Shown here: piece after piece, positions 33,527 through 43,442 of the stretch
Position numbering within the stretch: position 1 is the stretch's first letter
How the letters are laid out: each line of letters opens with the position of its first letter
NCBI RefSeq assembly: GCF_000518865.1
Contig: NZ_JAEK01000004.1
Location: 187,780-251,779, forward strand
Direction: 5' to 3'
Source of the DNA: Bacillus sp. J37
Lineage (GTDB): Bacteria; Bacillota; Bacilli; Bacillales; Bacillaceae
DNA: 64,000 bases
Position numbers and translations under genes: made by a program
The notes under the pieces: model-generated
Database searches by the model: none
What the model was told of the DNA's origin: nothing
Seen by the model: the letters and a program-made list of their open reading frames with translations, nothing else

Positions 33527-34351
33527 CTACTTGACTGCTCCATCAGAAATACCTTTAATAATATATTTCTGCAGAAACATATATACAACTATTATTGGAA
33601 TAATACCGATAACCAATGCAGCTAAAGCCAAATGCCATTGTTTCGAATATTCTCCAAAGAAATAGAACATTTTTAACGGAATTGTATATAATCCTTCCTT
33701 ATTTATTACAAGTGATGGAAGCAAATAGTCATTCCAGAACCAAATTGCATTTAACACAATAACTGTGACAGTCGTTGGTTTTAACATTGGCAGAATAATA
33801 TACCGGTAAACCTGGAATCGATTACACCCATCAATAATAGCTGCTTCATCCAACGCTTTCGGTATACCCCTTAAAGCACCAAAGTATAAGAAAACAGCTA
33901 AGCTTGACCCTAACCCTAAATACATGATCATCAATCCGGCTCGATTTAACATATCGAATGAGCCAAAAATCGAAACTAACGGAATCATGATTGATTGGAA
34001 TGGAATTAACATACATATTGCAAAGATAAAATAAATGATTGAGCTAGTTTTTCCCTGTCTACGCGATAGTGCATAAGCAGCCATTGAGGTACATATGCAA
34101 ATAAGAAAAATACTTACCACTGTAATGATGACTGAATTTATAAAGCTTTGAATAAAATCTAAAGCAGTAAAGGCTTCAGGATAGTTGGCCAAGGTCCCCT
34201 CTGCAGGAAAAGAAAGGGTATTAACAAAGATCTCAGCTTTTGTCTTAAACGAATTGACTATCACTAGATAGAACGGATAAAACCAAATGATTGAAAGTAA
34301 TAGTCCAAGCAAAATAAATCCGTACGTTTTTGCTTTATTTTGTGCAATCAT
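33527..34351 (-). CDS. Carbohydrate ABC transporter permease, MalG type
   Basis: A 274-residue CUT1-family permease with six predicted helices. The EAA loop that docks the ATPase reads EAAIIDGCNRFQVYRYIILPMLKP near residues 165-188. The start codon overlaps the stop of the partner permease by 4 bp. It is the last gene of a four-gene unit with a GH31 enzyme and a binding lipoprotein. There is no ATPase gene; in Bacillus one shared ATPase (MsmX) serves many such importers, so that is expected. Confidence 0.9.
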   Translation of the reverse strand: MIAQNKAKTYGFILLGLLLSIIWFYPFYLVIVNSFKTKAEIFVNTLSFPAEGTLANYPEAFTALDFIQSFINSVIITVVSIFLICICTSMAAYALSRRQGKTSSIIYFIFAICMLIPFQSIMIPLVSIFGSFDMLNRAGLMIMYLGLGSSLAVFLYFGALRGIPKALDEAAIIDGCNRFQVYRYIILPMLKPTTVTVIVLNAIWFWNDYLLPSLVINKEGLYTIPLKMFYFFGEYSKQWHLALAALVIGIIPIIVVYMFLQKYIIKGISDGAVK

Positions 34352-35211
34352 AAGTCAGTCTCCCTCTTTCTAGTCATGTATAGTTGGATCACTGAAATTG
34401 CCGTAATAATAAGCAGGAAAATAATCGCTTTTGCTTGTGCATACCCCATTTCTTGAACCTTAAATGCTGTATCATATATATTCATCGTGGCCATCTGAGT
34501 GGAGCTGAATGGTCCTCCTGCTGTTAACGCCATATTTTGATCATATACTTTAAATGCGTTGGATAGTGATAGAAATAAACTAACCGTAAATGCCGGTGCA
34601 AGTAATGGGAATTTAATTCTCCAAAAACGTTGCCATACATTAGCACCATCAATTGTAGACGCTTCAATTAATTCATCCGGGATATTATTTAAAAACGAAA
34701 TATAGATAATCATAATATAACCGCTCATTTGCCAGATAAATAGAATGACCAATCCCCAAAATCCTGTTTGTGTATCTGATAACCAGCCTTTAAAAAATTC
34801 CAAGCCTGTAAGCTCTGCTACTCCTTCAAAAGCTTTTAGGAAAATAAACTGCCAAATAAACCCTAAAATAATCCCGCCAATTAAGTTCGGCATAAAAAAC
34901 ACTGTTCGGAAAACTGTATTAAATTTCCCCATTTTTTGTGTAACAAACAATGCTAAAAGCAAGCCAATAACATTAATTCCAATAACAGAGGCAATCGAAA
35001 ATCCTCCTGTAAAGATAAGACTATATAAAAATTGATCATCTTTAAAGAGATTGATGTAATTCTCAAAACCTACGAATTCTTTCACTTGAAACCCGTTGTA
35101 TTCTGTAAAGGAATAGTAGACACCTTGGAAAAAGGGAATTATTAAAACAATAGCTAACGCAGATATACATGGAGCCAGAAATAGCCAGTAGGTGAGGTTT
35201 TTCATTTTCAT
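34348..35211 (-). CDS. Carbohydrate ABC transporter permease, MalF type
   Basis: A 287-residue CUT1-family permease with six helices. The EAA loop reads ELIEASTIDGANVWQRFWRIKFPLL near residue 185. The ATG at 35211 is preferred over the longer frame from 35283, since AAGGGTGTGAG lies just upstream and the extension is hydrophilic and would overlap the binding protein's 3-prime end. It forms the transmembrane dimer with the next gene's product. Its place 75 bp after the binding protein gene fits one operon. Confidence 0.9.
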   Translation of the reverse strand: MKMKNLTYWLFLAPCISALAIVLIIPFFQGVYYSFTEYNGFQVKEFVGFENYINLFKDDQFLYSLIFTGGFSIASVIGINVIGLLLALFVTQKMGKFNTVFRTVFFMPNLIGGIILGFIWQFIFLKAFEGVAELTGLEFFKGWLSDTQTGFWGLVILFIWQMSGYIMIIYISFLNNIPDELIEASTIDGANVWQRFWRIKFPLLAPAFTVSLFLSLSNAFKVYDQNMALTAGGPFSSTQMATMNIYDTAFKVQEMGYAQAKAIIFLLIITAISVIQLYMTRKRETDL

Positions 35212-35286
35212 TATGCTCACACCCTTTATATAAAATAGCGAATGGAATAAGGAATCATCATTCCCCATTCCATTCAGATCCAAAAA

Positions 35287-36561
35287 TTAACGCATTTCCG
35301 TAAATTTCTCACTAGCTGTTTTTTCAAGATCTTCCCAAGAAATATCCCCATTTAAATATTTTTGGTACTCCGGAAAGAATGATGTCTGAGAGAATCCGCT
35401 CGGATATTGATTATGAGCCCATACTCTTGATTTTCCGTCTAACAGCATTTGATAGACTTCTTTTGAGACTGGATCTGTTATACTGTCAATCTCATATCCT
35501 TCATGTGCTGGAATATATTTAAATTCTTCAACAATTTGTTGTTTTCCATAATCAGATGTATACATCCAATCAATAAAGTCCTTAGATGCCTCAACGACTT
35601 TCTCATCATGCTCTTTATTAATTCCCCAGAACCATGATGGACCCGCACTGATGTAACCGTCGGTGTCACTATCAACAAATAGTGGTAAAATCCCTAATTT
35701 TTCTTTGGAAAATTCAGGGTCAATGCCGTCAAGTGATGGTACAATCCAGTTTCCTTGGTGGATGATCGCTACTTTATTGTTTGTGAAAAGTTCTTCAACA
35801 GATGTACTATAATCTAATGATAAAATTGGCTGTACATTATATTTGTTTAGTAAATCTGTGTACTCTTTCATTCGATCTCCATATTTAAATGTAAGCTCAG
35901 TAGCTTCGTATGCAACTTGTAGATCATTATCAAATTCAGGTGCTGTAAAGTGATTAGAAAATTGACTCGTTACCCAATCTTCTTTCCCGCTGTATCCAAA
36001 CACAGCTTCTAGTCCAAGCTCTTCTTTTTTACTATCGATTGTTTCAACTGCCTTCGTAAAATCATCATAGCTTGCAATCGATGCAGGATCTACACCGGCA
36101 GCTTCAAAAATTTCTTTATTGATCATCCAGCCGAAGCCTTCAATATTTAATGGAATTCCATAAGGAGTCCCATCAACAGTTGAGCCTTGTAATGTTCCCT
36201 CAATAGCTGTTTTTGCTGATTCCATTTCAGAAACATCTAATAAATAGTTTTGATATTTTTCAACATCAGATAAACCGCCTAATAAAAAGATGGCCGGATC
36301 TTCATTTGATGAAAACTTTGCTTGTAAAGCTGAAGCAGCGTCTTGTCCGCCGCCAACAGTTGTTAAGCGAATATCCACATCTTCATGTTCACTTTCATAT
36401 TTCTCAATCATTGCTTCCAACTGATCTTTTGTTTCTACTTTTATATTAAAAACGTCAACAACAGTACCGGCATCACCACCACTGCCTCCCGAAGAACAAC
36501 CTGCCAACAATCCACCTACTAAAAGAGCTGTACCTAAACCTTTGATCATGTTCTTTTTCAT
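35287..36561 (-). CDS. Carbohydrate ABC transporter substrate-binding lipoprotein
   Basis: A 424-residue family 1 extracellular solute-binding protein. The signal peptide ends in LLAGC with the lipidated Cys near residue 22, followed by a Ser/Gly-rich linker. The mature part has the usual two-lobe pattern with VTTVGGGQDAASALQAKFSS in type and a C-terminal YQKYLNGDISWEDLEK. With an alpha-xylosidase in the operon the ligand may be a xyloglucan oligosaccharide or isoprimeverose. The ATG at 36561 follows AGGGGG. A stem-loop without T-run separates it from the GH31 gene and may favour higher expression of this protein. Confidence 0.88.
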   Translation of the reverse strand: MKKNMIKGLGTALLVGGLLAGCSSGGSGGDAGTVVDVFNIKVETKDQLEAMIEKYESEHEDVDIRLTTVGGGQDAASALQAKFSSNEDPAIFLLGGLSDVEKYQNYLLDVSEMESAKTAIEGTLQGSTVDGTPYGIPLNIEGFGWMINKEIFEAAGVDPASIASYDDFTKAVETIDSKKEELGLEAVFGYSGKEDWVTSQFSNHFTAPEFDNDLQVAYEATELTFKYGDRMKEYTDLLNKYNVQPILSLDYSTSVEELFTNNKVAIIHQGNWIVPSLDGIDPEFSKEKLGILPLFVDSDTDGYISAGPSWFWGINKEHDEKVVEASKDFIDWMYTSDYGKQQIVEEFKYIPAHEGYEIDSITDPVSKEVYQMLLDGKSRVWAHNQYPSGFSQTSFFPEYQKYLNGDISWEDLEKTASEKFTEMR

Positions 36562-36588
36562 AGTGTAATACCCCCTCTTATGATATGG

Positions 36589-36611
36589 AAGAGTGTGATA
36601 GTCACACTCTT
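36589..36611. other. Intergenic stem-loop between the GH31 gene and the binding protein gene
   Basis: AAGAGTGTGA and TCACACTCTT form a perfect 10-bp stem with a three-base loop. There is no T-run, so it is unlikely to be a full terminator. Such stems next to binding protein genes often protect the downstream or upstream mRNA and allow unequal expression within an operon. Confidence 0.7.
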
Positions 36612-36618
36612 TGACAAC

Positions 36619-38931
36619 TTACAAAGTTATATCTAACTTCTGTGATCCATTAAGATTTACCCTAACCCCATCTCTGCTTGAATCAACTTCACCTGCTGAA
36701 ACAGACGTAATGCTTTCATATCCTGCAAGAAGAATAGAATACGTTAAACCTTCCATGGATGTTTCAATATGAATGCCGTTATTTAGTTTAACCGCTTTTA
36801 TTTCTCCTTTAATGTTTCCATTTATATCTGTAACAAAAGCTGTAGCTTGTTGATTATCCTGTAACTGATAAAGTTCAAATGTCACATTATTAGCAAACTC
36901 ATAATCCGGACGGTCGTCATCATGACCAATCGCTAAAATGCTATTTTCTTTTATAAATAATGGAAGACTTAGATAATCATAGTTTTCTGTTCTCCAAGTT
37001 CCCCCTTCAACAACTTCTTTTGTTAGATAGTGAGTCCATTTACCTTGTGGAAGGTAGTAAGAGCCTACTCCTTCTTCGTTCATAATAGGTGCAACCAACA
37101 GGCTGCTTCCGAGCATATACTGACGATCAAGCACATGTGTATTTGGATCTTCAGCAAATTCCAGTAACATCGGTCTCATAACCGGGACACCTGTATGATG
37201 ATTCTCAACAGATGCACTATACAAATACGGCATTAAACGGTTTTTTAATTTAGAGAAATGCTTTGTTACGTCTACCGCTTCTTCGTCAAACAACCATGGA
37301 ACACGGTATGATGAACTACCGTGAAGACGGCTGTGGCTGGACAATAGACCAAAAGCAAGCCAACGTTTAAAGAGATCCGGACTTGCTGTATTTTCAAATC
37401 CACCGATATCATGACTCCAATAACCAAAACCTGATAAGGATAGTGAAAGGCCTCCGCGCAAGCTTTCTGCCATTGATTCATATGTGGCATTGCAATCCCC
37501 GCCCCAATGGACTGGAAATTGCTGACTACCTACAGCAGCTGATCTAGCGAAAACAACAGCTTCCTGTTTTCCCTTTTCTTCCTCAAGTAAGTCAAAAACT
37601 ACTTTATTATAGAGATAAGCATAATAGTTATGCATACGCTGTGGATCAGAACCATCAAAATAGACAACATCAGTTGGAATTCTTTCACCAAAATCAGTCT
37701 TAAAGCTATCCACACCCATATCAAGCAATCCTTTTAATTTCAAGCAATACCACTCACTTGCTGCCGGGTTTGTAAAGTCAACAACGCCCATTCCAGCCTG
37801 CCATAAATCCCATTGCCATACGTCACCGTTCGCCTTTTTCAACAAGTATCCGTTTTCTACTGCTTCATCAAAAAGCTTAGATTTTTCAGCAATATAAGGA
37901 TTAATCCACACACAAATTTTTAAGCCTTTATCTTTTAATCTTTTTAACATTGCCTCTGGCTCAGGGAAAGCATCTTTATCCCATTCAAAATTACACCATT
38001 CAAATTCTTTCATCCAAAAGCAATCAAAGTGGAACACACTTAACGGGATGTCACGCTCTGCCATTCCATCGACAAAATGAGTAACTGTTTCCTCGTTATA
38101 GTCAGTTGTAAAAGAGGTTGTCAGCCATAACCCGTACGACCATGCTGGCGGAAGTGCCGGTTTACCCGTTAACTCCGTATAGTTCGCTAATACTTCTTTA
38201 GGTGTTTCTCCACCAATTAGGAAATACTCAATACACTCACCCTCAACACTGAACTGTGTTTTTGAAACAGCTTCTGAAGCTATTTCAAAGCTCACGTTTT
38301 CCGGATGGTTTACTAATACACCATAGCCCTTGTTACTTAAGAAAAATGGGATGTTTTTATAAGATTGCTCCGAACTAGTTCCACCATCTTCATTCCAAGT
38401 ATCAACAATTTGTCCGTTTTTAACAAATGGAGTGAAACGCTCACCAAGGCCGTAAAGGTATTCGCCAACACCGATGTTTAACTGCCCTCGCATATAACTT
38501 TGCTTCTCAGGGCCTTTAATCCATGCAACTCCTTTTGAATCAATTGAGGTTAGCACTTGATTACCTTGAGTAAATGTAATGTTAAAAGGCTTACGCTTAA
38601 TGTTTACGCTTACATTCCCGCTATTTAAAATTGTTTGCTCTTCATTTTGCTCACACTCTAACGGAAGAAGCTCATTTTTAATGTCAAATTCCGGTGTTTT
38701 CAATCTAGTACCTTTATGATGCCAAGCCTTGACTTTAATGACATTTTTCATTGGAGATGACAGCTGAATCGTTAAAGATGGTAAATTTAGTGTGTCTCCT
38801 CTATGTTGAATATCTTTACATGGTGCGTAAAGTGTCACCGTATTTTCATTTATTACAACATCACGAACATTTCTTGGATGTTGAATATCAAAACCTTCTT
38901 TTGTCAGCCAAAAGCCATCAGTAAATTTCAT
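36619..38931 (-). CDS. yicI: Alpha-xylosidase, glycoside hydrolase family 31 (YicI-like)
   Basis: A 770-residue GH31 enzyme closely following the pattern of Escherichia coli YicI, an alpha-xylosidase that releases xylose from isoprimeverose and related xylosides. The catalytic nucleophile is Asp413 in SFKTDFGERIPTDV, and the acid/base is Asp479 in VHWGGDC; spacing matches YicI. Other YicI-type segments are FARSAAVGSQQFP and the SHSRLHGSSSYR loop. Domains in order: N-terminal beta-sandwich (1-245), catalytic barrel (250-590), two C-terminal beta domains. It has no signal peptide, so it acts on imported substrate. It is the first gene of the operon and lies divergent from an AraC regulator. Confidence 0.93.
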   Translation of the reverse strand: MKFTDGFWLTKEGFDIQHPRNVRDVVINENTVTLYAPCKDIQHRGDTLNLPSLTIQLSSPMKNVIKVKAWHHKGTRLKTPEFDIKNELLPLECEQNEEQTILNSGNVSVNIKRKPFNITFTQGNQVLTSIDSKGVAWIKGPEKQSYMRGQLNIGVGEYLYGLGERFTPFVKNGQIVDTWNEDGGTSSEQSYKNIPFFLSNKGYGVLVNHPENVSFEIASEAVSKTQFSVEGECIEYFLIGGETPKEVLANYTELTGKPALPPAWSYGLWLTTSFTTDYNEETVTHFVDGMAERDIPLSVFHFDCFWMKEFEWCNFEWDKDAFPEPEAMLKRLKDKGLKICVWINPYIAEKSKLFDEAVENGYLLKKANGDVWQWDLWQAGMGVVDFTNPAASEWYCLKLKGLLDMGVDSFKTDFGERIPTDVVYFDGSDPQRMHNYYAYLYNKVVFDLLEEEKGKQEAVVFARSAAVGSQQFPVHWGGDCNATYESMAESLRGGLSLSLSGFGYWSHDIGGFENTASPDLFKRWLAFGLLSSHSRLHGSSSYRVPWLFDEEAVDVTKHFSKLKNRLMPYLYSASVENHHTGVPVMRPMLLEFAEDPNTHVLDRQYMLGSSLLVAPIMNEEGVGSYYLPQGKWTHYLTKEVVEGGTWRTENYDYLSLPLFIKENSILAIGHDDDRPDYEFANNVTFELYQLQDNQQATAFVTDINGNIKGEIKAVKLNNGIHIETSMEGLTYSILLAGYESITSVSAGEVDSSRDGVRVNLNGSQKLDITL

Positions 38932-39020
38932 AAAAACACTCCTTATCTATACATTCATTTGCTGTTATATTTATTTTTTATCTTACAATTGAAATTATAG
39001 TGATAAAAATGCAGCAATTC

Positions 39021-39051
39021 TTGCACAATTTCAACAATTAATTGTACAATT
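39021..39051. promoter_or_regulatory. Direct repeats, candidate AraC-type binding site
   Basis: TTGCACAATT (39021-39030) and TTGTACAATT (39042-39051) are near-identical direct repeats whose starts are 21 bp (two helical turns) apart, the usual layout of AraC-family sites. They lie in the divergent region between the GH31 operon and the AraC gene. Confidence 0.5.
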
Positions 39052-39075
39052 CTGATATATAGAGGAGATGATAGT

Positions 39076-39951
39076 GTGAACAAGCATAATCTGCTTGAGG
39101 ATCGTGTACATGGAGATTCTATGTTTCCTTTTCGTATTTACATGGTGGATTATCTCGATGGACAAGTGATCTTTAACATGCATTGGCATCCTGAGTTGGA
39201 GTTTATTTATGTGGAAAAAGGACCGATCAATGTACAAGTGGGGACAAAACAATATCGATTAGAAGAAGGAACCGGTTGCTTTATTCCAGGCGAACAATTA
39301 CATGGTGCCTACCCTTGTGGTGACAAGCCTTTTAAGCTCCATGCTGTCGTTTTTTCGATCGATTTGTTACGAAGCTTTGGCTATGATTTAATTGAAAGTT
39401 ATTATTTAGAGGCTATTAAGAAATTTTCTTTTATTCACTCTATGAAACTTACACCACAAACACAAGAAGAACGAATGATGTTAAAGACCATCGCCAGCAT
39501 CATTGAGGCTTATTCTACAAAGGAAACAAGCTATGAACTTAAGGTAAAGGGATATCTTTTTCTTTTATTTGCAGACATTTTCAAGAAACAATCTTGGATT
39601 CATAATGAGGAAGTAACACAAAAGGACTTAACAAAAACAGAGCTATTAAAAAAAGTTCTTCAATATATTGATGAACATTACAAGGAAAAACTATCCGTGC
39701 TGGATCTTGCTTCACAAGTTCAAATGAGTGAAGGGCATTTCAGTCGATTTTTCAGATCACTTGTCCGCATGACACCGATGGAGTACATTAACACCATTCG
39801 AATCAATAAAGCATGTATATTATTACTAAAATCGGAACGAAAAATGCTGGATATTGCAATGGACGTGGGGTTTCAGAACCAAAGCTACTTTATTCGATTG
39901 TTTAAAAGACAAAAGGGGTGTACACCTAAGGAGTATAGAAGTGGAAAGTAG
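39076..39951 (+). CDS. AraC-family transcriptional regulator
   Basis: A 291-residue regulator with an N-terminal cupin-type sensor (HWHPELEFIYVEKGPINVQVG, residues about 33-55) and a C-terminal pair of helix-turn-helix motifs (LSVLDLASQVQMSEGHFSRFF and ERKMLDIAMDVGFQNQSYFI in type, residues about 195-285), ending in the family's GCTPKEYR. It is transcribed divergently from the alpha-xylosidase operon, so it most likely activates that operon in response to a xyloside. The start is GTG at 39076, with GAGGAG upstream. Confidence 0.9.
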   Translation: MNKHNLLEDRVHGDSMFPFRIYMVDYLDGQVIFNMHWHPELEFIYVEKGPINVQVGTKQYRLEEGTGCFIPGEQLHGAYPCGDKPFKLHAVVFSIDLLRSFGYDLIESYYLEAIKKFSFIHSMKLTPQTQEERMMLKTIASIIEAYSTKETSYELKVKGYLFLLFADIFKKQSWIHNEEVTQKDLTKTELLKKVLQYIDEHYKEKLSVLDLASQVQMSEGHFSRFFRSLVRMTPMEYINTIRINKACILLLKSERKMLDIAMDVGFQNQSYFIRLFKRQKGCTPKEYRSGK

Positions 39952-39982
39952 GTCTCTTGTCCCGTAAACAGGACAAGGGACC
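39951..39982. repeat. GGTCYCTTGTCC palindrome between convergent genes
   Basis: GGTCTCTTGTCC and GGACAAGGGACC pair over 12 positions with one wobble and an eight-base loop. It lies in the 38-bp gap between the AraC and chemoreceptor genes, begins at the last base of the AraC stop codon, and has no T-run. It resembles other GGGAC-type palindromes of this window. Confidence 0.6.
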
Positions 39983-39989
39983 TGAAACA

Positions 39990-41690
39990 TTAAGATGAAA
40001 ATGTTTTTAATAATCCGTTTAGTTCTTCGGAAAGTGTTGCTAGTTGGTTTGCGCTTCCGGCGATTTCTTCCATTGAAGTGCTTGTCTGTTGTATGGATGC
40101 TGCTGTTTGTTCAATTCCTGCAGCAGATTCTTCAGAAATTGACGCAATGTCTTCGATTGAATTACTCATTTTTCCACAGTCCTGGTCGATTTCAACTAAT
40201 CTTATCGCTACTCCTTGAATTTTATCAACAACCTCTGAAATCGCGTGGTGCATTTCATCAAACGTTTTTCCTGTTGTTTGAATATCCTCAGTCCCTTTTT
40301 CCACTTCACTATATCCCTCTTCAAGTGATGTCACAACATTTTCCGATTCCAATTGAATGGTGTGAACGATTCCGGTAATATCTGTGATGGAAAGAGATAC
40401 TTGTTCCGCTAACTTACGGACTTCACTTGCTACAACAGCAAAACCCTTTCCATGCTCACCTGCTCTTGCCGCTTCGATTGCAGCGTTTAATGCAAGAAGG
40501 TTCGTTTGCTCAGCTATTGATTGAATAACCCCGACAAGCTTTGAAATTTCTTTTGATTGCTGATCTAAGTTTTTCACTTTTTCAACAGAGCCTTTTACAA
40601 TATTATTGATTTTCTTCATCTGTTCAATTGACGAATTCATTAACTGTTGCCCTTCTTCTGTTAAGGATTGAACAGACACTGCTGAAAATACAATCGTTTC
40701 ACCAAATGAGTTGGACTCTTTTATTTTTTCACCAAATGTACTCATTGTTTCAGCAAGCTCAGAAGAGGCATTTGCTTGTGACTCAGACCCAAGTGATAGT
40801 TCCTGCATAGTAGCTGCAACATGAATACCACTTTCTTTTACTTCATTAGATGACTGCATCAATTCTTCACTTTGCATAGACACTGTTTCAGAAACATTAG
40901 TAATCCGTTTCATCATGTCACGTAAATTCTGAAGCATGGTATTCATAGCAAAACTAAGCTTTCCAAGCTCATCTTTACTGTCATAATTACTAGCTTCAAC
41001 AGATAAATTACCATTGGATATTTCATTCGCCATATGAATAACATTGTTTAACGACTTTTGAATCATTCGATTGATCACAATGGCAATTGTAACTCCCAAG
41101 ATTATGGCAATACCAATAGAAATAAATAAAACAAATATAGATCTGGTGATACTATCCTTTGTTTCCTTAAGTGCATCTTCGCGAGAATTATTAATCAACT
41201 CGCGTAATTCCCCTAGGTATCTTACCGCTTCATTACTTAATGACTGAGTGAAAACTCGATTCGTATTAATATTCTCCGTATTCCCAGCAGCCACATCTTT
41301 CACAATTTCCTCTAAAAATACGTCATTCATTTTACTATCAGTATTTTGGATATAGGTAAATAATTTTTCCTCATCCTTTGTATTGATAGAAGAGATGAGT
41401 TCTTCCTGAAGAGCATTGAACTCTTTACGCTTTTCTTCAAAAGCCGTTACAAACTTTTCTTCTGGTGAATGAATATAATCCGCTATCATAATATTTTTCT
41501 CTCTAAATATAGCCATCATTTCTGTTGTCTTAATCGCTCGATCTCCTCTTCTCTCAAGCGCTGACAACTGATCTTGGACGTTTTGCATTTCGCTAAAAAT
41601 AATAAACGAAGATACAATAAAGAGAATAAAAGAAAAAATAAGTGCTAGACTATACTTCCAACCTAGCTTTAAATTCCTAAAAAGTTTCAT
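39990..41690 (-). CDS. Methyl-accepting chemotaxis protein
   Basis: A 566-residue transmembrane chemoreceptor. It has a first membrane helix at about residues 11-32, an extracellular four-helix-type sensor (about 33-180), a second helix at about 185-207, a HAMP domain and a long cytoplasmic coiled coil. The signalling tip contains the nearly invariant [19 protein letters not shown] followed by [16 protein letters not shown]. The sensor looks like a 4HB_MCP domain, so the ligand is unknown. The ATG at 41690 follows GGGGGCAG. It is a stand-alone gene converging on the AraC gene. Confidence 0.92.
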   Translation of the reverse strand: MKLFRNLKLGWKYSLALIFSFILFIVSSFIIFSEMQNVQDQLSALERRGDRAIKTTEMMAIFREKNIMIADYIHSPEEKFVTAFEEKRKEFNALQEELISSINTKDEEKLFTYIQNTDSKMNDVFLEEIVKDVAAGNTENINTNRVFTQSLSNEAVRYLGELRELINNSREDALKETKDSITRSIFVLFISIGIAIILGVTIAIVINRMIQKSLNNVIHMANEISNGNLSVEASNYDSKDELGKLSFAMNTMLQNLRDMMKRITNVSETVSMQSEELMQSSNEVKESGIHVAATMQELSLGSESQANASSELAETMSTFGEKIKESNSFGETIVFSAVSVQSLTEEGQQLMNSSIEQMKKINNIVKGSVEKVKNLDQQSKEISKLVGVIQSIAEQTNLLALNAAIEAARAGEHGKGFAVVASEVRKLAEQVSLSITDITGIVHTIQLESENVVTSLEEGYSEVEKGTEDIQTTGKTFDEMHHAISEVVDKIQGVAIRLVEIDQDCGKMSNSIEDIASISEESAAGIEQTAASIQQTSTSMEEIAGSANQLATLSEELNGLLKTFSS

Positions 41691-41790
41691 AAAACTGCCC
41701 CCATACACTATAAATAATCCTACTATATTACTATCGGCATAATTGTAAGCACTTAAATAGAATATCTAAAATTTCATCTAACATTTTCGT

Positions 41791-41817
41791 GGTACAGGGG
41801 GACAGGTACCTTGACCC
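41791..41817. repeat. GGGGGACAGGTACC element, member of a dispersed palindrome family
   Basis: GGTAC, AGGGGGACA, GGTACC and TTGACCC are arranged as an imperfect palindrome. It shares the core GGGGGACAGGTACC with the large palindrome at 48834-48888 and lies between the terminator of the PHP gene and the chemoreceptor gene. Confidence 0.6.
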
Positions 41818-41820
41818 AAT

Positions 41821-41848
41821 AAAAAACAGGACAAATTACTGTCCTGTT
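41821..41848 (-). terminator. Intrinsic terminator of the ECF transporter operon
   Basis: AACAGGACA pairs with TGTCCTGTT over a six-base loop and is followed by six T residues in the minus direction; it overlaps the stop codon of the PHP gene. Confidence 0.9.
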
Positions 41849-42602
41849 AAACCGCCATAAGCTGCTTTATTAACTTTTTTGTTAGTGAGGCAGATCGTAC
41901 ACGTAAGTGTAAATCAGGTGAGATATGAATTGTGAAAGCATTGTCTTTAATTGCCCTTTTCACTTCATTTATTGTATTGTAGTGACCATTGAATTCATTT
42001 ACGATCGAGCCGTATTGAAGGAATTGGTGAGTATCACTTCCTCCTACTATTGGCAACTCCAGTTCTTCAGCGAATCCATAAACATATTTTTGATTTTCTT
42101 CAATTCCGATTGAATGAAGATCTTTACCGTTTAAATCTAGGGCATCCAATCGTTTCAGCTGAAATGGCTTGTGCTGGGTAAGCGGTGTACTTGGTCGGAA
42201 TGGGTGTCCGCCTATTTTAATTGTTTCAAAGGATTCTGCAAGGTCCATTAGGTCTGAAAAAGGGATAAAATTCTCTTCGTCCAGATGATATTTCAATTCA
42301 TGATAGATGGCTAAAATGGATTCACGGCGACTGATTAACAAAATGTGGCCAACTTCCTTTACATCGACTTCAATTCCAGGGAAAATCTTCAAACCACCTA
42401 CATCATAGTAATCATTTGTATAGGGATAGTGATCGTCTAAAAAGTCATATACATCAAGAAAATTCAACGTATTAAAATGCTCTGTTAAGGCAATTGCATC
42501 AAGACCAGCTTCTTTTGCTTCCCTTGTCATTTCCCGAAAGTATGCCGGATCAAAGTTCGATTTTTTTGATATTTTGATATGAGTATGAAAGTCCATTTTC
42601 AT
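41847..42602 (-). CDS. PHP-domain phosphoesterase
   Basis: A 251-residue PHP-family metal-dependent phosphoesterase. The metal ligands are visible: HTH at residues 6-8, Glu in ALTEHFN near 41, GIEVD near 75, GGHPF near 150 and the C-terminal GGSDTH. Members hydrolyse histidinol phosphate, nucleotides or other phosphate esters; the specific substrate here is unknown. It is the last gene of the ECF operon, 18 bp after the T component, so it could process the imported compound or its phosphorylated form. The ATG at 42602 follows GGAGGGG. Confidence 0.87.
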   Translation of the reverse strand: MKMDFHTHIKISKKSNFDPAYFREMTREAKEAGLDAIALTEHFNTLNFLDVYDFLDDHYPYTNDYYDVGGLKIFPGIEVDVKEVGHILLISRRESILAIYHELKYHLDEENFIPFSDLMDLAESFETIKIGGHPFRPSTPLTQHKPFQLKRLDALDLNGKDLHSIGIEENQKYVYGFAEELELPIVGGSDTHQFLQYGSIVNEFNGHYNTINEVKRAIKDNAFTIHISPDLHLRVRSASLTKKLIKQLMAV

Positions 42603-42620
42603 TGATAAACCCCTCCATTT

Positions 42621-43442
42621 TTATTTGTGAAAATTACCTGCTACCATGAGAACGATGATATAAAAAATACTTGTGGTGAGAAATAGAACATCCTTCCGGC
42701 CAATGCTCAGAGATTGAAGCTTTAATTTTTTCACTGCAGGATTAGTAAAAGCATTTTTACTGCCCTTTGTTTCAAGTGCTTCAACAGTTGTTCTTGCTCG
42801 TTTAGCTGTGCTTAAAAGCAACGGGTAGAAGGACATCACCGCTAATTTAATGAAGTAACTTGCTGTCCTCCAATAGAAAATACCTCTTTTCTCAGGTGCT
42901 TTCCCTCTTAATCTGTATGACATAAAGACATGGTTGTATTCTTCTAATAACAAAGGAAGCATTCGATAACCATATGAAATCGAAAAAGAAACTTGACCTG
43001 GTACACCGATACTTAATAAGCCCACACTTAATTTTTCAGGACTCATAGAGCAAAATACTGTTATACTGGCAAGCGAAATGACAGCCAGTTTTACCGTTAA
43101 CATTAATAACGGCAATAGGACAGCCATATCTCCTCCAAAGAAAAGAGATGCAATGAGTAAATAACCGCCTTGCCCGAGTAACCCCAGAATTAAAATAAAG
43201 AGGATTAACCTGCTTACTTTTGTCAAAATTGTTGTTAGGATCGTAACCGTTAACAGCCCGAATAAAACGAGTTCATTATGAATAAACCAAGGGGCTATCC
43301 CAAAAAATCCGTACCACATGAATAATATTCGCGGATCCAATTTTGCAATAAATGTCTGATCGTTAGCATACGCTGTATTCATCAATTCGATTTTCACTTG
43401 TTCAACACTTAACTTATCAATCAAGCTTTTTGCATATTCCAT
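42621..43442 (-). CDS. ECF transporter T component (EcfT/CbiQ family)
   Basis: A 273-residue membrane protein of the CbiQ/EcfT family with about five or six helices. The coupling-helix motif is visible as SYRLRGKAPEKRG near residue 178, and a second Ala-Arg-Arg-type motif as STAKRARTTVEALETKG near 210. The first 30 residues are cytoplasmic. The ATG at 43442, with AGGAGG upstream, overlaps the ATPase gene by 22 bp. It belongs to a dedicated ECF module with its own double ATPase and S component. Confidence 0.9.
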   Translation of the reverse strand: MEYAKSLIDKLSVEQVKIELMNTAYANDQTFIAKLDPRILFMWYGFFGIAPWFIHNELVLFGLLTVTILTTILTKVSRLILFILILGLLGQGGYLLIASLFFGGDMAVLLPLLMLTVKLAVISLASITVFCSMSPEKLSVGLLSIGVPGQVSFSISYGYRMLPLLLEEYNHVFMSYRLRGKAPEKRGIFYWRTASYFIKLAVMSFYPLLLSTAKRARTTVEALETKGSKNAFTNPAVKKLKLQSLSIGRKDVLFLTTSIFYIIVLMVAGNFHK

